Made by a program: the position numbers and the translations under genes. The notes under the pieces were generated by a model that searched no databases, was not told the origin of the DNA, and saw nothing but the letters and a program-made list of their open reading frames with translations. DNA of 64,000 nt from Streptomyces sp. NBC_01460. Lineage in GTDB: Bacteria > Actinomycetota > Actinomycetes > Streptomycetales > Streptomycetaceae. Location: NCBI RefSeq assembly GCF_036227405.1, contig NZ_CP109473.1:2418001-2482000 (forward strand). The letters are read 5' to 3'. Position 1 is the first letter of the stretch; each line of letters opens with the position of its first letter. Below, piece after piece: positions 7,810 to 17,782 of this stretch.

Positions 7810-10800
7810 CGCTCTTCGCTCCTTCGATCGCGTCGGCGATCCGTCGGGTGTGGTGCTCACGGACCAGGTCGAAGTGCCCGCCGGCCAGCACCGTGACGTC
7901 CTCGCGGCGGGCGACCCGGGCCCAGGCGGCGGGGTCCGGTTCGGCGGGCCCGTCGGCGGCACGGAATTCGACCAGGGGTACGTCGGCCGGCGGCGGTGCC
8001 CAGTCGCGCAGCAGCGTCAGGTTCTGCCGGTAGACCTCGAACCTGGTGCCGAGCTCCGTGTCCTCGGCCGCCCGCGCGGGGTCGACGCGTACGCCGCTGG
8101 TCTCCCGCACGTCCCGCAGGAACCCCTCCAGCGCCGGTTCGTCCGTCCGGTCGCCCCGGCCGTGCGCGGACCCCGAGGCGGGGGTGTCCAGCAGCACGAC
8201 ACGCGCCACGGCCGTGCCGCAGGCACGGGCGGCCTCGAAGGCCAGTGCTCCGCCGAAGGACCACCCGGCGAGGACGAGGGGCACCCCGTCGGTCAGCGCC
8301 GTGCCGGGCAGCTCCCGCAGACAGCGCCGGGAGAGCGCGGCGAGCGAGCCGTGGCCCTCGTCGGAGTCGGGCAGGGGCGTGTCCAGGCCGACGACGTGCA
8401 CGTCGATGTCGCCCGCGAGCTCCCGGACCAGTCCGGAGTAGCAGGACGCCCCGCCGCCCACCGGCGGGAACAGGACCAGCCGCAGCCGGGGGGCGGCGGC
8501 GGCCCGCGGCTGATGCGTCCAGACGCCCGGTGTTCCCGACGCGCGGGTCCCCCGGCAGAGACCGGCCAGCCCTGCCACCGTGGGACGGGCCATGAACGCC
8601 CCGAACTGCACGGTGCGGCCGAACCTGCCGCGCAGCAGCGAGAGCAGCCGGATCGCGTCGTACGAACCTCCGCCCGCCTCGAAGAAGGACTCCTCGCCCG
8701 GGGGCGCGCCGAGGACTTCCTGCCAGCAGCCCGCGATCTCCTGGGTGTACAGGTCCTGGCCCTGCGGCTGCGGCATGTCCCGGGGCCCCGAAACCGGACC
8801 GTTCCCGGCGCTCCGTGGCAGCGGCAGCGCCGCCAGCCCGCGGCGGTCCAGCTTGCCGTTGCCGTTCAGCGGGAGCTCTTCGAGCGGGACCAGGAACTCG
8901 GGCAGCATGTAGGGCGGCAGCGTGTCCTCGAGCGCCTCGGACACGTCCTCGCGCCAGCTGTCGGGCGCGTCGGCGGCGAGGGTGACGTAGGCGACGAGCT
9001 TCCTGCGTCGCCCCTCGCCCCGGACGCAGACGGCGCCGCGGACGACGGCGGGCGTGCTCTCCAGACGGTGCTCGATCTCCCCGAGCTCCACCCGGTGGCC
9101 GTTGAGTTTGACCTGGCCGTCGGTGCGCCCCAGGAATTCGACCACCCCGCCGGGGTGACGGCGTCCGCGGTCCCCCGTGCGGTAGAGCGTGCCGTGCACG
9201 GCGTCGGGGAGGAACGCGGCGGCGGTCTTCTCCGAGTCGTTCGCGTAGCCCTCGGCGAGGCCCGCGCCGGCGATGTGGATCTCGCCGATCTGCCAGGGCG
9301 GGCAGACGTTCCGCTCGGCGTCCAGGACGAGGACGTCCTGGCCCGGGAGGGCCCTGCCGTAGGGGATGGAACGGCCCGTGCGGTCCGCCTCCGTCACCCG
9401 GTGGCTGATCGACCAGATCGCGCCCTCCGTCGCCCCGCCCAGGCTGACGACCTCCGAGCCCGGGGCGAGGCGTTCGAGCGCCCCCGGCAGGGTCAGCGGA
9501 ATCCAGTCGCCGCTCAGCAGGAACGCCCGCACCGACGGCACGGCGTGGTCCTCCTCCGCCAGGAGCGAGGCCAGAGCCGGAGCGGAGTTCCACAGGGTCA
9601 CCCCGTGCCGGACGGCGAGCTCGGCCCACCGCTCGGGGTTCCGGGCGCTCTCCGGCGAGAGCATCACGACGGAGCCGCCGCGCAGCAGCGGGCCGAAGAT
9701 GTCGTACACCGAGAGGTCGAAGCCGATCGAGGAGACCGACAGCACGCGGTCCTTCGCCGTGACGCCGAACTCCTCGTTGACCGCGTCGATCGTGTTGAGG
9801 ACCGCCGCGTGCGAGAGGATCACGCCCTTGGGCTCACCGGTCGAGCCCGAGGTGAAGATGACGTACGCCGTGGGGCCGGACGCCGCGTGCGGCATGTCCT
9901 CACGGGGCGCGGCCGGGCCGGCCGGCAGCGGCAGCGGGTGCACGCCGCGCGCGGTCCAGCGCGCGTCGCCGGCCGGCCGTCCGTCGGTGACCGCGAAGCG
10001 GACGTCGCCGCGGCGCGCGATGCTGTCGAGGCGGCCGTGCGGGGTGTCGTGGTCCAGCGGTACGTAGACGCACCCGGCGATCAGGCTGCCCAGGACGGCG
10101 ATCACCTGCCCGCGTCCCCTGGGGAGGTGGACGGCCACCCGGTCCCCGCTCCTGGCACCGGCCGCGCCCAGTCTCCCGGCCACCGCCCCGGCCAGGGCGG
10201 CCAGTTCGGCGTAGCTCAGGCTGCCCGCCGCGTCGTGCACGGCGGTCGCGTCGGGGTGCGCGGCCGCGGTCCGCAGGAAGCGGCCGTGCAGGGTCGCGGG
10301 GCGGGAGGCGGGGCGGGTCTCCTCGATGGCGGCAGTCCTGGCCGCCGCGCCGGCCACCGGGGTGCGTGCCGGTGGAGCCGTCCAGGTGTCGGCCGCATCG
10401 GCCAGCGCGGTCACGAGGTCCGCGCACCGTGCCACGAAGTCCTCGGCGAAGCCGGGGTCGAAGGCATCCGTCCGCCAGTCGAAGCCCAGCCGGACGGAGC
10501 CGTCGGATTCCATGATCACCTGGTGGTCGATGAGCACCTGCGGCACCCGCAGCTGGACCTCGTCCCAGCGGCGGCGCAGTCCCAGGGCGCCCTCGCCCGC
10601 GCCGTCGGCCTCCAGCGCGGTGAAGGCGAAGGGGTGGGAGAGCCGGCTCGGACCGGCCGCGGGGTCGGCGAGCCGTGCGATCCGCGCCCCGTCCAGCGAC
10701 CCGTGCATCGCCTGGGTCAGGTAGCCGCTCTGCACGGCCCGCGCGATCTCGGCGAAGCTCCCGCCGTTGGTGGCCGGAATCTCCAGGGGCATGGTGGTGC

Positions 10801-11674
10801 CCCGGTTGCCCAGGGTGGTGGCGGCCGGCTCGGCGGTCCGCAGGGAGCGCAGCACCGTGACCGTGTGGGGGCAGCCACCGCCGAGGCGGCCGAGGACCAC
10901 GCCGTAGACCGCGAGATGGACCATCGCGGGGGTGAGCCCGTGGGTGCGCGCGTGGTCGCGCACGCGCCGCGCCGTCGCCGCGTCGACCGTGACCATGCGG
11001 TGGGTCACCCGCGGTCCGGCCCGGCGCCACCCGGGCCGGAGCGGCAGCTCCGCGGGGCCGGGGAGGGCCGCGGCCCGCTCGCGCCAGAACCGTTCGTCGC
11101 GTGCCGAGCGGTCACGACGCGCCCGCCGCTCCCCCGGTTCTCCGGCCACCGGGGTCCGGGGGCCGCCCTCCGCGTCGATGCCTTGCCCTGCGGCCAGTCC
11201 GGTGAGGAACACGGCGAGCGACGCCCCGTCCATCAGCCACAGCGAGTAGACGAGGTGCAGCCGGGCCCGGTCGGTGGTGCGCACCACCGTGACCTCGAAC
11301 TGCGGCCAGTCGCCGAAGGCGAACCCGTCCGCCGTGCAGGCCTGCCGGACCTCCTCGTTCGCCCCGTCGAAGCCGGCGTCGTCGGTCCGGCGGACGTCCA
11401 CGTCGATGTGGCGCGCCGCGTCCCGGGACAGGGTCCGCACCGCCAGGCCGGCGGACACTCCGGTGCGGAGGATCTCGTTGTTCCGCACCAGGGCGCGCAG
11501 CCGGGCGCCGGTCTCGGCGACCCGGTCCGTGCTCAGGTCGCAGCTCAGGTAGTACCGTGCGGGCCCGCTCAGTTCGAGTCCGTCCTGGCCGCCCACCAGG
11601 TAGGCGCGCTGGATCGGGCTCAGGGTCGGCTGCGCGGCCGCCTCCGGGGGCGTCTGCGTCATGGTGTCGCGCAT
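7796..11674 (-). CDS. NRPS module Cy-A(Cys)-PCP-TE
   Basis: A 1292-residue one-module synthetase. An N-terminal cyclisation-type condensation domain (LSPIQRAYLVGG, 18-29) has SLWLMD (144-149) where DxxxxD is expected. The A domain (about 465-945) has TSGSTGEPKG and pocket residues D653 L654 Y657 N696 L719 S721 L745 I753 W754 plus the NGNGK lysine; this matches the cysteine code DLYNLSLIWK. The PCP (FFEAGGGSYDA) has Ser1004, and the C-terminal thioesterase has AGWSFGG (Ser1139). Predicted: loading of cysteine, bond formation or heterocyclisation, and release. It is followed by the free ACP and preceded 1 bp upstream by the decarboxylase gene. A second similar synthetase is at 39.4-43.9 kb. The start could also be ATG 11662. 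Confidence 0.9.
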   Translation of the reverse strand: MRDTMTQTPPEAAAQPTLSPIQRAYLVGGQDGLELSGPARYYLSCDLSTDRVAETGARLRALVRNNEILRTGVSAGLAVRTLSRDAARHIDVDVRRTDDAGFDGANEEVRQACTADGFAFGDWPQFEVTVVRTTDRARLHLVYSLWLMDGASLAVFLTGLAAGQGIDAEGGPRTPVAGEPGERRARRDRSARDERFWRERAAALPGPAELPLRPGWRRAGPRVTHRMVTVDAATARRVRDHARTHGLTPAMVHLAVYGVVLGRLGGGCPHTVTVLRSLRTAEPAATTLGNRGTTMPLEIPATNGGSFAEIARAVQSGYLTQAMHGSLDGARIARLADPAAGPSRLSHPFAFTALEADGAGEGALGLRRRWDEVQLRVPQVLIDHQVIMESDGSVRLGFDWRTDAFDPGFAEDFVARCADLVTALADAADTWTAPPARTPVAGAAARTAAIEETRPASRPATLHGRFLRTAAAHPDATAVHDAAGSLSYAELAALAGAVAGRLGAAGARSGDRVAVHLPRGRGQVIAVLGSLIAGCVYVPLDHDTPHGRLDSIARRGDVRFAVTDGRPAGDARWTARGVHPLPLPAGPAAPREDMPHAASGPTAYVIFTSGSTGEPKGVILSHAAVLNTIDAVNEEFGVTAKDRVLSVSSIGFDLSVYDIFGPLLRGGSVVMLSPESARNPERWAELAVRHGVTLWNSAPALASLLAEEDHAVPSVRAFLLSGDWIPLTLPGALERLAPGSEVVSLGGATEGAIWSISHRVTEADRTGRSIPYGRALPGQDVLVLDAERNVCPPWQIGEIHIAGAGLAEGYANDSEKTAAAFLPDAVHGTLYRTGDRGRRHPGGVVEFLGRTDGQVKLNGHRVELGEIEHRLESTPAVVRGAVCVRGEGRRRKLVAYVTLAADAPDSWREDVSEALEDTLPPYMLPEFLVPLEELPLNGNGKLDRRGLAALPLPRSAGNGPVSGPRDMPQPQGQDLYTQEIAGCWQEVLGAPPGEESFFEAGGGSYDAIRLLSLLRGRFGRTVQFGAFMARPTVAGLAGLCRGTRASGTPGVWTHQPRAAAAPRLRLVLFPPVGGGASCYSGLVRELAGDIDVHVVGLDTPLPDSDEGHGSLAALSRRCLRELPGTALTDGVPLVLAGWSFGGALAFEAARACGTAVARVVLLDTPASGSAHGRGDRTDEPALEGFLRDVRETSGVRVDPARAAEDTELGTRFEVYRQNLTLLRDWAPPPADVPLVEFRAADGPAEPDPAAWARVARREDVTVLAGGHFDLVREHHTRRIADAIEGAKSDDRV

Positions 11675-11675
11675 C

Positions 11676-12833
11676 TCAGTAGACGATCTCTCTCACCTGG
11701 TCGCGGCTCAGGAAGCCGCTGGGGCTGAAGCTGGGGCCGTAGGCGCCGACGCCCTCGAGGAGGAGCAGGTCACCGGCCTCCACCTCAGGCAGCGGCACGT
11801 TCTCGGCCAGCACGTCGAGCTGCGAGCACAGCGGACCGGTGACCCAGGCCGGGGACGTCGCCGCGCCGGGCCGCGCGCCCACCACCCGTACACGGGGTTC
11901 GCCCCGGTCGCCTCCGGCGATCAGCCGGCTCGCGATGAACACGTGGTTGATCCCGGCGTCCACGAGGACGTAGCGGCGATCCCCGACGGTCTTGGTGTCG
12001 AGCACCGCGGTCAGCAGACTCCCCGCGGGGCCGACGACGGACCGCCCGTACTCGCAGACGAGGGGCAGCCGGTCCTCGGCGTCGGCTCCGGCCAGGCCCG
12101 CCCAGTCCACCTCCGGGTCTCCGTCGCACCACGGCATGGCGATACCGCCGCCGATGGAGACGAAGTCCACCGTCAGCCCGAACCGTTCCACGCACTCCAG
12201 CGCCTGCTCCGTCATGCTCGCGCGCGCGGCCCGGATGACGCCGGCGTCCGCGTGCTGCGACCCCCAGAACAGCTGGAGCCCCGCGACGGACAGCGCGGAG
12301 GCGCGCAGGACGTCCACGACCTCGGCGAGGTCCTCCCGCGCCACACCGAAGTGGTTGAGCGACGGCTCGGCCCCCACGACGCGCCCCGGGTAAGGCGTGT
12401 TCAACCTGATGACGGCCCGCCCCGGGACACCGAGCTCCGCCGCCGCCCCGGCGAACAGGCGGGCCTGGTTCGGCGACTCGACGGTCACCGCGACGCCTGC
12501 GGCGAGCGCCGCGGCTGCCTCCTCCGGGGACTTCGCGGGGCCGGTGAACAGCACGTCGCGCGGTGGCACACCGGTGTTCAGGGCCGTCTCCAGCTCCGTG
12601 AGCGAACAGACGTCGAAGCCGTCCACCAGGGGGGCCAGGGCCTGTACGACGCCTGGATGCGGGTTGGCCTTCAGCGAGTAGTACAGGCCCGCTCCCGGCG
12701 CCGAGGCCGCGCGGACCCGCGCGACGGCGGCGCGCAGTGCCTCGCGGCTGTAGACGTACACCGGTGTCCCGCCGGCCCGCCGGGCGAGCAGCCGTGCCTC
12801 GCCGTCGGCCGGCGTGACGATGTCCTTACGCAC
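11676..12833 (-). CDS. PLP-dependent fold-type III amino acid decarboxylase
   Basis: Alanine-racemase-fold decarboxylase of the ornithine/arginine/diaminopimelate group, 385 residues. The PLP lysine lies in YYSLKANPHP (K55). SIGGGIAMPW forms the phosphate-binding glycine loop, and CEYGRS replaces the more common CEPGR. The C-terminal GPLCSQLD (Cys and Asp) and EGVGAYG motifs complete the active site. The GTG start at 12833 overlaps the stop of the upstream NRPS gene. It may decarboxylate a free or carrier-bound amino acid: the butirosin enzyme BtrK, in this family, works on an acyl-ACP, and a free ACP and an ATP-grasp enzyme are encoded here too. The substrate cannot be read from sequence. 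Confidence 0.87.
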   Translation of the reverse strand: MRKDIVTPADGEARLLARRAGGTPVYVYSREALRAAVARVRAASAPGAGLYYSLKANPHPGVVQALAPLVDGFDVCSLTELETALNTGVPPRDVLFTGPAKSPEEAAAALAAGVAVTVESPNQARLFAGAAAELGVPGRAVIRLNTPYPGRVVGAEPSLNHFGVAREDLAEVVDVLRASALSVAGLQLFWGSQHADAGVIRAARASMTEQALECVERFGLTVDFVSIGGGIAMPWCDGDPEVDWAGLAGADAEDRLPLVCEYGRSVVGPAGSLLTAVLDTKTVGDRRYVLVDAGINHVFIASRLIAGGDRGEPRVRVVGARPGAATSPAWVTGPLCSQLDVLAENVPLPEVEAGDLLLLEGVGAYGPSFSPSGFLSRDQVREIVY

Positions 12834-15800
12834 CCGTGGTCCTCTCTGCTCCGCACAGTGCGGCGACGACGTTCTCGTGCACCCGGTCGATCACATCGGG
12901 TCGGTCCACCGCTATTTCCTGCCGGTAGTAGTAGGTCAGCGCCATCTCGGCGGCCGACATCTGGAGCTCTCCCTGCAGCTGGTAGCGCAGCTCGCGGCCG
13001 AGCGGGCGCGGGCTCCAGTCCCCCAGGTCGCGGACGCGCAGGCCGCGCCGTCGCGGGTGCTGGTTGAAGAGCACCGTCGAGAACGGGAAGCACTCCGCGT
13101 CGGCGAGACCGGCGTCGGCGGCCCGCTGGTCGAACTCCCAGGAGCCGGCGGCCGCTCCGGCGTCCAGCTGGCGGGCGAACTCGCGCGCCCGCTCGTCCAG
13201 GTCGTCCGGCCCCTGGGCGCGCACGACGAGCTGGCTGGTGAACATGCCCGCGGCGCCGGAGCGCGTGCCGTGCCGCACCTGGACGGGCACGACCACGGTG
13301 AGCGGGCCGAGGCCGAAGGTCCGCGCGACGGCCGCCTCGTAGGCGGCGAGCACCACGGCGAAGACCGAGACGCCGCTCCTCGCGGCGATCCGGTGGGCGG
13401 CACGGGTGCCGGTGAGCCCGAAAGGACGGGAGAGCAGCATTCCGGCGCGGCCGTCCGTGCTCCGGGCCGCCGGCAGTTCGACCTGTGCGGCGCCCTTGAG
13501 CAGGTCGTTCCAGTACCCGGCTTCCGGTGCGTACGGCAGCGCGATCCGTTCGGTCGCCCGGCAGTAGTCCCGGTAGCTCCGGGGTGCCGGTGCGTCGCCG
13601 AGCGGCTCTCCGCACAGGATCGAGCGGAGTTCACCGACGAGCAGGTCCAGGCTCAGCCCGTCGACGAAGAGGTGGTGGACCACGACCAGTACGGAGGTCA
13701 GGCCGGCGCCCTGGACGACGACGAGGCGCAGGGGCGGTGGGGCGGTGGGGTCGAGAAGCTCCGACACCGCCCGGACCCGGGCCTGCTGGACCCGCGCCCG
13801 GTGGTCCACGGCGGTCCCGCCGTCCGGTGGTGCGTCGCGGTGCAGGGTGACCGGGCAGCTCACGGCGGCGGCCGGGGTGTGCGTCTGCCGTGTCCCGTCC
13901 GGGGTGAGCGCGAGACGCAGCACGTCGTGCCGGGCGATGAGCACGTCGGCGGCGGCCCGCACCTCGGCCGGTGTCACGGTCCGGTCGAACAGCGTCTCCC
14001 GGGAGATGTTGCACCAGTTGGCGTTGCCGTCCGCCATGCACAGGGCCTGGTACGCCCACTGCCGGGTGGACAGCGGATGGCTGCCGGTGTCCTCGGCGGT
14101 GTCGTGCCGGGCCCCGGTGTCCGGGCCGGGCGCCGGTCCGGCGAGGGCGGCTGGGCCGCGCGTGCGCTCGATCATCCGGGTGAGCGAGGCGATGTCCCGG
14201 TGGCGGAAGCAGTCCTGCACCGAGAGGCGCACCCCGAAGCGCCGGTCGACCTCCAGGACGAACTCCATCAGGTCCAGCGAGGTGAGACCGGCGTCGACGA
14301 GGGCGGTCGTCGGGGGAAGGCCGTCGTCGAGGCGGAGCAGGGCGCGCAGCGTCCCGGCGACATCGGTCTCCTGCCCGGACACGGCGTCTCCGGGGCGCGC
14401 CGTCCGCCCGGACGCGGCGTCTCCTGGACGGGCCTCCCGTGCGGGGTCCGCGTCGGCCCGTGACGCGGTCAGCGCCATCCGGTCGACCTTCCCGCTGCGC
14501 AGGAGCGGCAGTTCGGCCCGCGGATGGACCCCGGGCCGCGGCAGTCCGAGCCGCTGGGCGATCCCGTGCACGGCCGGCTCCAGCGACGACGTCCGTCCCT
14601 CGGCCGGACCCGCGACCGAGACGAACGCCTGCGGCCCGTCCCGGTCGACGACCACGCACTGGCGTACGCCGGGCAGCGCCTCCACCTCGTCCACGAACCG
14701 GTGGAAGGAGACCCGCCGGCCGGCCATCTTCAGGTCGTTCCCGACCCTGCCGGCGATCACCAACTCGCCCTGGGGCGTGAAGAATCCGTTGTCGCCGGTC
14801 CGCAGCACCGTGCCCATCGGCCGCACCGGGAACGTCCCGGGTTCCGGGCCGTCGCCCTCACCGAGCACCCCCAGGGCGGGCAGCGGCGAGGTGACGATCA
14901 CCTCCCCGCATCCGTCGGCGTCCGGCTCCTCGACGGCCACCGATATCCCCGGCCGGGGGCGCCCGACGGGCACCCCGTGCGCGGGGCTCCCGGTGGCGGC
15001 ACCGGCGTCGCGCCGGAACAGCTGGGACAGGGTCCCCTCGGTCGTCCCGTACAGGTTCACCCACTCGGCCCGCGGTGCCAGTTCGGCCCACCGGGCGACG
15101 ACGCGGGGCGGCAGCACCTCACCGGCGAAGAACCCCAGCCGCAGCGCGTCGAGGCGGAGCGCGTCGGCGTGCAGGACGTCGGCGATCCGCCGTGCGAGCG
15201 AGGGGACGAGGAACAGGGTCGTGGCCCCGCTCGACGCCAGGTACCGTGCGAGCTCCCTCAGGTCCAGCTGGGCGTCGGGAGCGGGCAGGCACAGTGTGCC
15301 GCCGACCGCGAGCACGGCGAGGAGCTCACGCAGGGACGGGTCGAAGTTGACCCGGGTGACGGCGGCGCAGACGTCCGCGCCGTCGAGCGCGAACTCCTCC
15401 GTGAACCAGGAGAGGAAGGCGTTCAGCCCGGTGCGGCTGCCGACGACCGCCTTGGGGGCGCCCGTCGACCCGGACGTGGGGATGAGGTAGCCGGCGTCGG
15501 CGCTCGCGTGGCGCCGCACCTCGCGCGGCACGCCCCGGACGGCGGTGTCCAGGACGACCCGTCCGGTGGCCGCAGCCAGCACGTACTCGTCGGCCGGTAG
15601 CGCCCCCCGGTAGTGGTGGACGGTGGAGACGTCGCTGCTGATGACGGCCGACGGCTGTGCCATGCGCTCGGTCCACGCGTACTGCTCGGGCGTCAGGCCG
15701 GCGTCGACCGGCACCGGGACCGCGCCGCACCGCAGGGCGGCGAGGAGTCCGACGACGTAGGCCGGACTCAGCGGGCCGTGGACCAGCACATGGGTGCGTG

Positions 15801-15948
15801 GCGCGCGGCGCTCCACGAGGACGCCCGTGAGCGCGTCGACGGCGGCGGCGAGTCCGGCGTACGTCAGCCGGTGACCGCACCATTCGACGGCGACGCGGTC
15901 GCTCGGTACGAGGGGCAGGAACCGCCCCGGCCGGTCAGGTCCGGTCAT
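12826..15948 (-). CDS. NRPS A-PCP-C
   Basis: A 1040-residue protein with an unusual domain order. The adenylation domain comes first (about 1-495; IPTSGSTGAPKAV at 156-168, NLYGTTEG at 298-305, SGKVDR near 487). A carrier domain follows (DAGLTSLDLMEF, Ser557). A C-terminal condensation domain has an intact VVHHLFVDG motif (His758-759, Asp763). Pocket residues (D203, P204, R207, F246, F273, A275...) match no code I know. The ATG at 15948 overlaps the preceding stop by 4 bp; a longer reading to 16329 only extends into the PaiB gene. The linker around 502-527 is a Pro/Gly/Ala-rich near-repeat (ARPGD twice). It likely activates one acid and condenses it with another module's substrate. Confidence 0.88.
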   Translation of the reverse strand: MTGPDRPGRFLPLVPSDRVAVEWCGHRLTYAGLAAAVDALTGVLVERRAPRTHVLVHGPLSPAYVVGLLAALRCGAVPVPVDAGLTPEQYAWTERMAQPSAVISSDVSTVHHYRGALPADEYVLAAATGRVVLDTAVRGVPREVRRHASADAGYLIPTSGSTGAPKAVVGSRTGLNAFLSWFTEEFALDGADVCAAVTRVNFDPSLRELLAVLAVGGTLCLPAPDAQLDLRELARYLASSGATTLFLVPSLARRIADVLHADALRLDALRLGFFAGEVLPPRVVARWAELAPRAEWVNLYGTTEGTLSQLFRRDAGAATGSPAHGVPVGRPRPGISVAVEEPDADGCGEVIVTSPLPALGVLGEGDGPEPGTFPVRPMGTVLRTGDNGFFTPQGELVIAGRVGNDLKMAGRRVSFHRFVDEVEALPGVRQCVVVDRDGPQAFVSVAGPAEGRTSSLEPAVHGIAQRLGLPRPGVHPRAELPLLRSGKVDRMALTASRADADPAREARPGDAASGRTARPGDAVSGQETDVAGTLRALLRLDDGLPPTTALVDAGLTSLDLMEFVLEVDRRFGVRLSVQDCFRHRDIASLTRMIERTRGPAALAGPAPGPDTGARHDTAEDTGSHPLSTRQWAYQALCMADGNANWCNISRETLFDRTVTPAEVRAAADVLIARHDVLRLALTPDGTRQTHTPAAAVSCPVTLHRDAPPDGGTAVDHRARVQQARVRAVSELLDPTAPPPLRLVVVQGAGLTSVLVVVHHLFVDGLSLDLLVGELRSILCGEPLGDAPAPRSYRDYCRATERIALPYAPEAGYWNDLLKGAAQVELPAARSTDGRAGMLLSRPFGLTGTRAAHRIAARSGVSVFAVVLAAYEAAVARTFGLGPLTVVVPVQVRHGTRSGAAGMFTSQLVVRAQGPDDLDERAREFARQLDAGAAAGSWEFDQRAADAGLADAECFPFSTVLFNQHPRRRGLRVRDLGDWSPRPLGRELRYQLQGELQMSAAEMALTYYYRQEIAVDRPDVIDRVHENVVAALCGAERTTGA

Positions 15949-16589
15949 GAGGCCGGGCACCCGCCGCCGGTGGTGGTCGGAGGCTCCAGGACCAGCCGTG
16001 CCAGCTCCCGCACGGCGCTGTCGGCGTCGGACCGCAGCGCCTCGGCCAGCGTGTCCGTGCCGCCCTTGCGCTGGTTGAGCCGGAAGCACGACGTGAGCCG
16101 CAGGTCGCGCAGCCGGAAGCCGACGATGCCCTTCAGGTACCCCTCGCTGAGGTTCGCCGGGATCTCGTCCAGGGACCACGGCGGGCCCTCGACCGCGCGC
16201 CTCTGCAGCCGGTCGATCATCAGCTCCACGTCGGCACGGGTCCGTGGGGCGTCGCTGAGCTCCAGCCGGCCCCGGATCTCGACCGCGCAGTACAGCCAGG
16301 TCGGGATCCGGCTGCGGGTGCCGAACCATTCGGCGGGGACGTAGGTGTCCGGGCCGAGCACGGTGATCGTGGCGGGGGCGCCGGTGCCGAAGACCTCGGA
16401 CATGTCGTTGGCCCTGGCCACGTGCCCGGCGACGAACAGCTCCCCGTCCTCGTCGGAGCGCAGGTCGACGGGGAGCGGCGAGGTGAAGATCTCACCGGCG
16501 TGGTGCGTGGCCAGGACGCCGAAGGACTTGGCCCGCACGAAGGCGCACATGGCGGGCAGCGGGAGGCTGAAGTGTTCGCGCGTGTACAT
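15945..16589 (-). CDS. PaiB-like FMN-binding protein (left-arm copy)
   Basis: A 214-residue protein of the PaiB family, whose fold is the split-barrel FMN-binding type. Recognisable parts are the N-terminal FGVLATHHAGEIFTSPLPV strand region, IPTWLYCAVEIRGRLEL and the C-terminal IVGFRLRDLRLTSCFRLNQRK. PaiB members are annotated as transcription regulators in Bacillus, but in a biosynthetic operon a flavin- or heme-binding oxidoreductase role is at least as likely. The start overlaps the ACAD stop by one base and its stop overlaps the NRPS start by four. A homologue with the same neighbourhood logic lies at 48.5 kb. Confidence 0.82.
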   Translation of the reverse strand: MYTREHFSLPLPAMCAFVRAKSFGVLATHHAGEIFTSPLPVDLRSDEDGELFVAGHVARANDMSEVFGTGAPATITVLGPDTYVPAEWFGTRSRIPTWLYCAVEIRGRLELSDAPRTRADVELMIDRLQRRAVEGPPWSLDEIPANLSEGYLKGIVGFRLRDLRLTSCFRLNQRKGGTDTLAEALRSDADSAVRELARLVLEPPTTTGGGCPAS

Positions 16590-17782
16590 CAGTTCCGATC
16601 CCTCACGTCCGGGGCCAGGTCCTCCAGGCCGATGCCCTCGCGGGCGCCGCGCTGCGGCGGGTGGAAGGCGATCGCGTTGAGCGAGCCGGCGAGCAGGGCG
16701 TGGAAGCAGGTGCGGGCGAACGACCCGCCTCCCGCCGCGCGGAGCAGCTGACCGCCGTACCCGGCCAGCTGGTCCTCCACGAGATCCCGTGCGCGCGTCG
16801 CGGCGTCGAGCTGCCCGGCGGCGTCGGCTCCCGCGTCGACCGCGCGTGCCGCCTCGGTCAGCACGGCTTCGAGGCGGCGGATCCCCGCGGCCGCGTCGGT
16901 CCAGGCACGGGAGCCGGCCCGCCGCTCCTCGGGGGTGGCCTCGGCCAGACAGCAGGCGACGCCCAGGTAGGAGGCGCTGATCAGCAGCTGGAACCAGGTG
17001 TAGCAGTCGGTGGCGAAGCGGCGGCCGGCCTCCCCGAGCAGCGGGAACACCCGCTCCCGCGAAACCCGGACCCCGTTCAGCCGCACGGCGTGGCTCTCCG
17101 CCGCCCGGAAGGCGGGGCTCTGCCAGAACGGTTCACGCTCCAGCCCCTGTGCGTGGGCGTCCACGAAGGCCTGCGCGTATCCCTCGGGCGTTCCGTCGGG
17201 CGCGCGCAGCTCCACCATCAGCGACATCGTGTCCATGCTGGTGGACAGCGAGCAGGGCCGCTTCAGGCCGGTGACGCGATATCCGTCGGCGCCGCGCACG
17301 GCGTGGCTGCCCAGGCTCCGCAGGTCGCGTCCGGGCATCGACTCGGCTCCGCCCGAGGCGATGAGCTGGGCGTCCTCGGCGAGTTCGGCGAGGATGGCGG
17401 CGGCCCGCCCGTCACCGGCGGCGGCCACCCGGCCCAGCGCGGCGATCTTGTAGTGGTGCATGGTCGTGGCGATGGCAGCGGACGGCGCGAGCGTGCCGAG
17501 CGCGACCTGGAAGCGCACCGCCTCCACCGCCGACGCCCCGCGGCCGCCGCAGGCCGACGGGATCAGCAGGGTGGTGGCGCGGAACCGCTTGAGCGCCGCG
17601 AACACGGGGCTTGAGTCCTGTTCGTACTCCACCGCCGTACCGGTCGCCAGCGCGGCGTGCAGCCCGTCCGCCATGGCGTCGAGCCTCTCCGGGACGTCGG
17701 GTACGACCCCGGGCCGGCCTTCCGGCCACCGGGCCCCTCCCCGCACACCGTCCGGTGCGGCCTGTGTGGCGCCGTCGATCAC
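16589..17782 (-). CDS. acyl-CoA dehydrogenase family flavoprotein (left-arm copy)
   Basis: A 397-residue ACAD-fold protein. Blocks shared with the right-arm copy at 43.9 kb are IATTMHHYKIA, GLKRPCSLSTSMDTMSLMV, WFQLLISASYLGVA and AFHPPQ, showing the two are paralogues. Expected chemistry is FAD-dependent alpha,beta-desaturation of a thioester. Together with a Cys-loading NRPS this recalls the ACAD of dithiolopyrrolone clusters, which oxidises a carrier-bound cysteine unit (analogy only). The GTG start at 17782 overlaps the ligase stop (GTGA). I could not place the catalytic glutamate with confidence. Confidence 0.85.
   Translation of the reverse strand: MIDGATQAAPDGVRGGARWPEGRPGVVPDVPERLDAMADGLHAALATGTAVEYEQDSSPVFAALKRFRATTLLIPSACGGRGASAVEAVRFQVALGTLAPSAAIATTMHHYKIAALGRVAAAGDGRAAAILAELAEDAQLIASGGAESMPGRDLRSLGSHAVRGADGYRVTGLKRPCSLSTSMDTMSLMVELRAPDGTPEGYAQAFVDAHAQGLEREPFWQSPAFRAAESHAVRLNGVRVSRERVFPLLGEAGRRFATDCYTWFQLLISASYLGVACCLAEATPEERRAGSRAWTDAAAGIRRLEAVLTEAARAVDAGADAAGQLDAATRARDLVEDQLAGYGGQLLRAAGGGSFARTCFHALLAGSLNAIAFHPPQRGAREGIGLEDLAPDVRDRN

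Noticed and set aside
7568..11728. A very long plus-strand open frame (1386 codons) opposite the first Cys-type NRPS
   Set aside because: The minus strand has all NRPS domains in order. The plus frame is an antisense artefact of third-position GC bias with no domain or ribosome site.
15949..16329. An N-terminal extension of the A-PCP-C synthetase to 1167 residues
   Set aside because: It is Arg/Pro-rich antisense-like sequence covering the PaiB gene. ATG 15948 starts exactly at the A-domain boundary and overlaps the PaiB stop by four bases.
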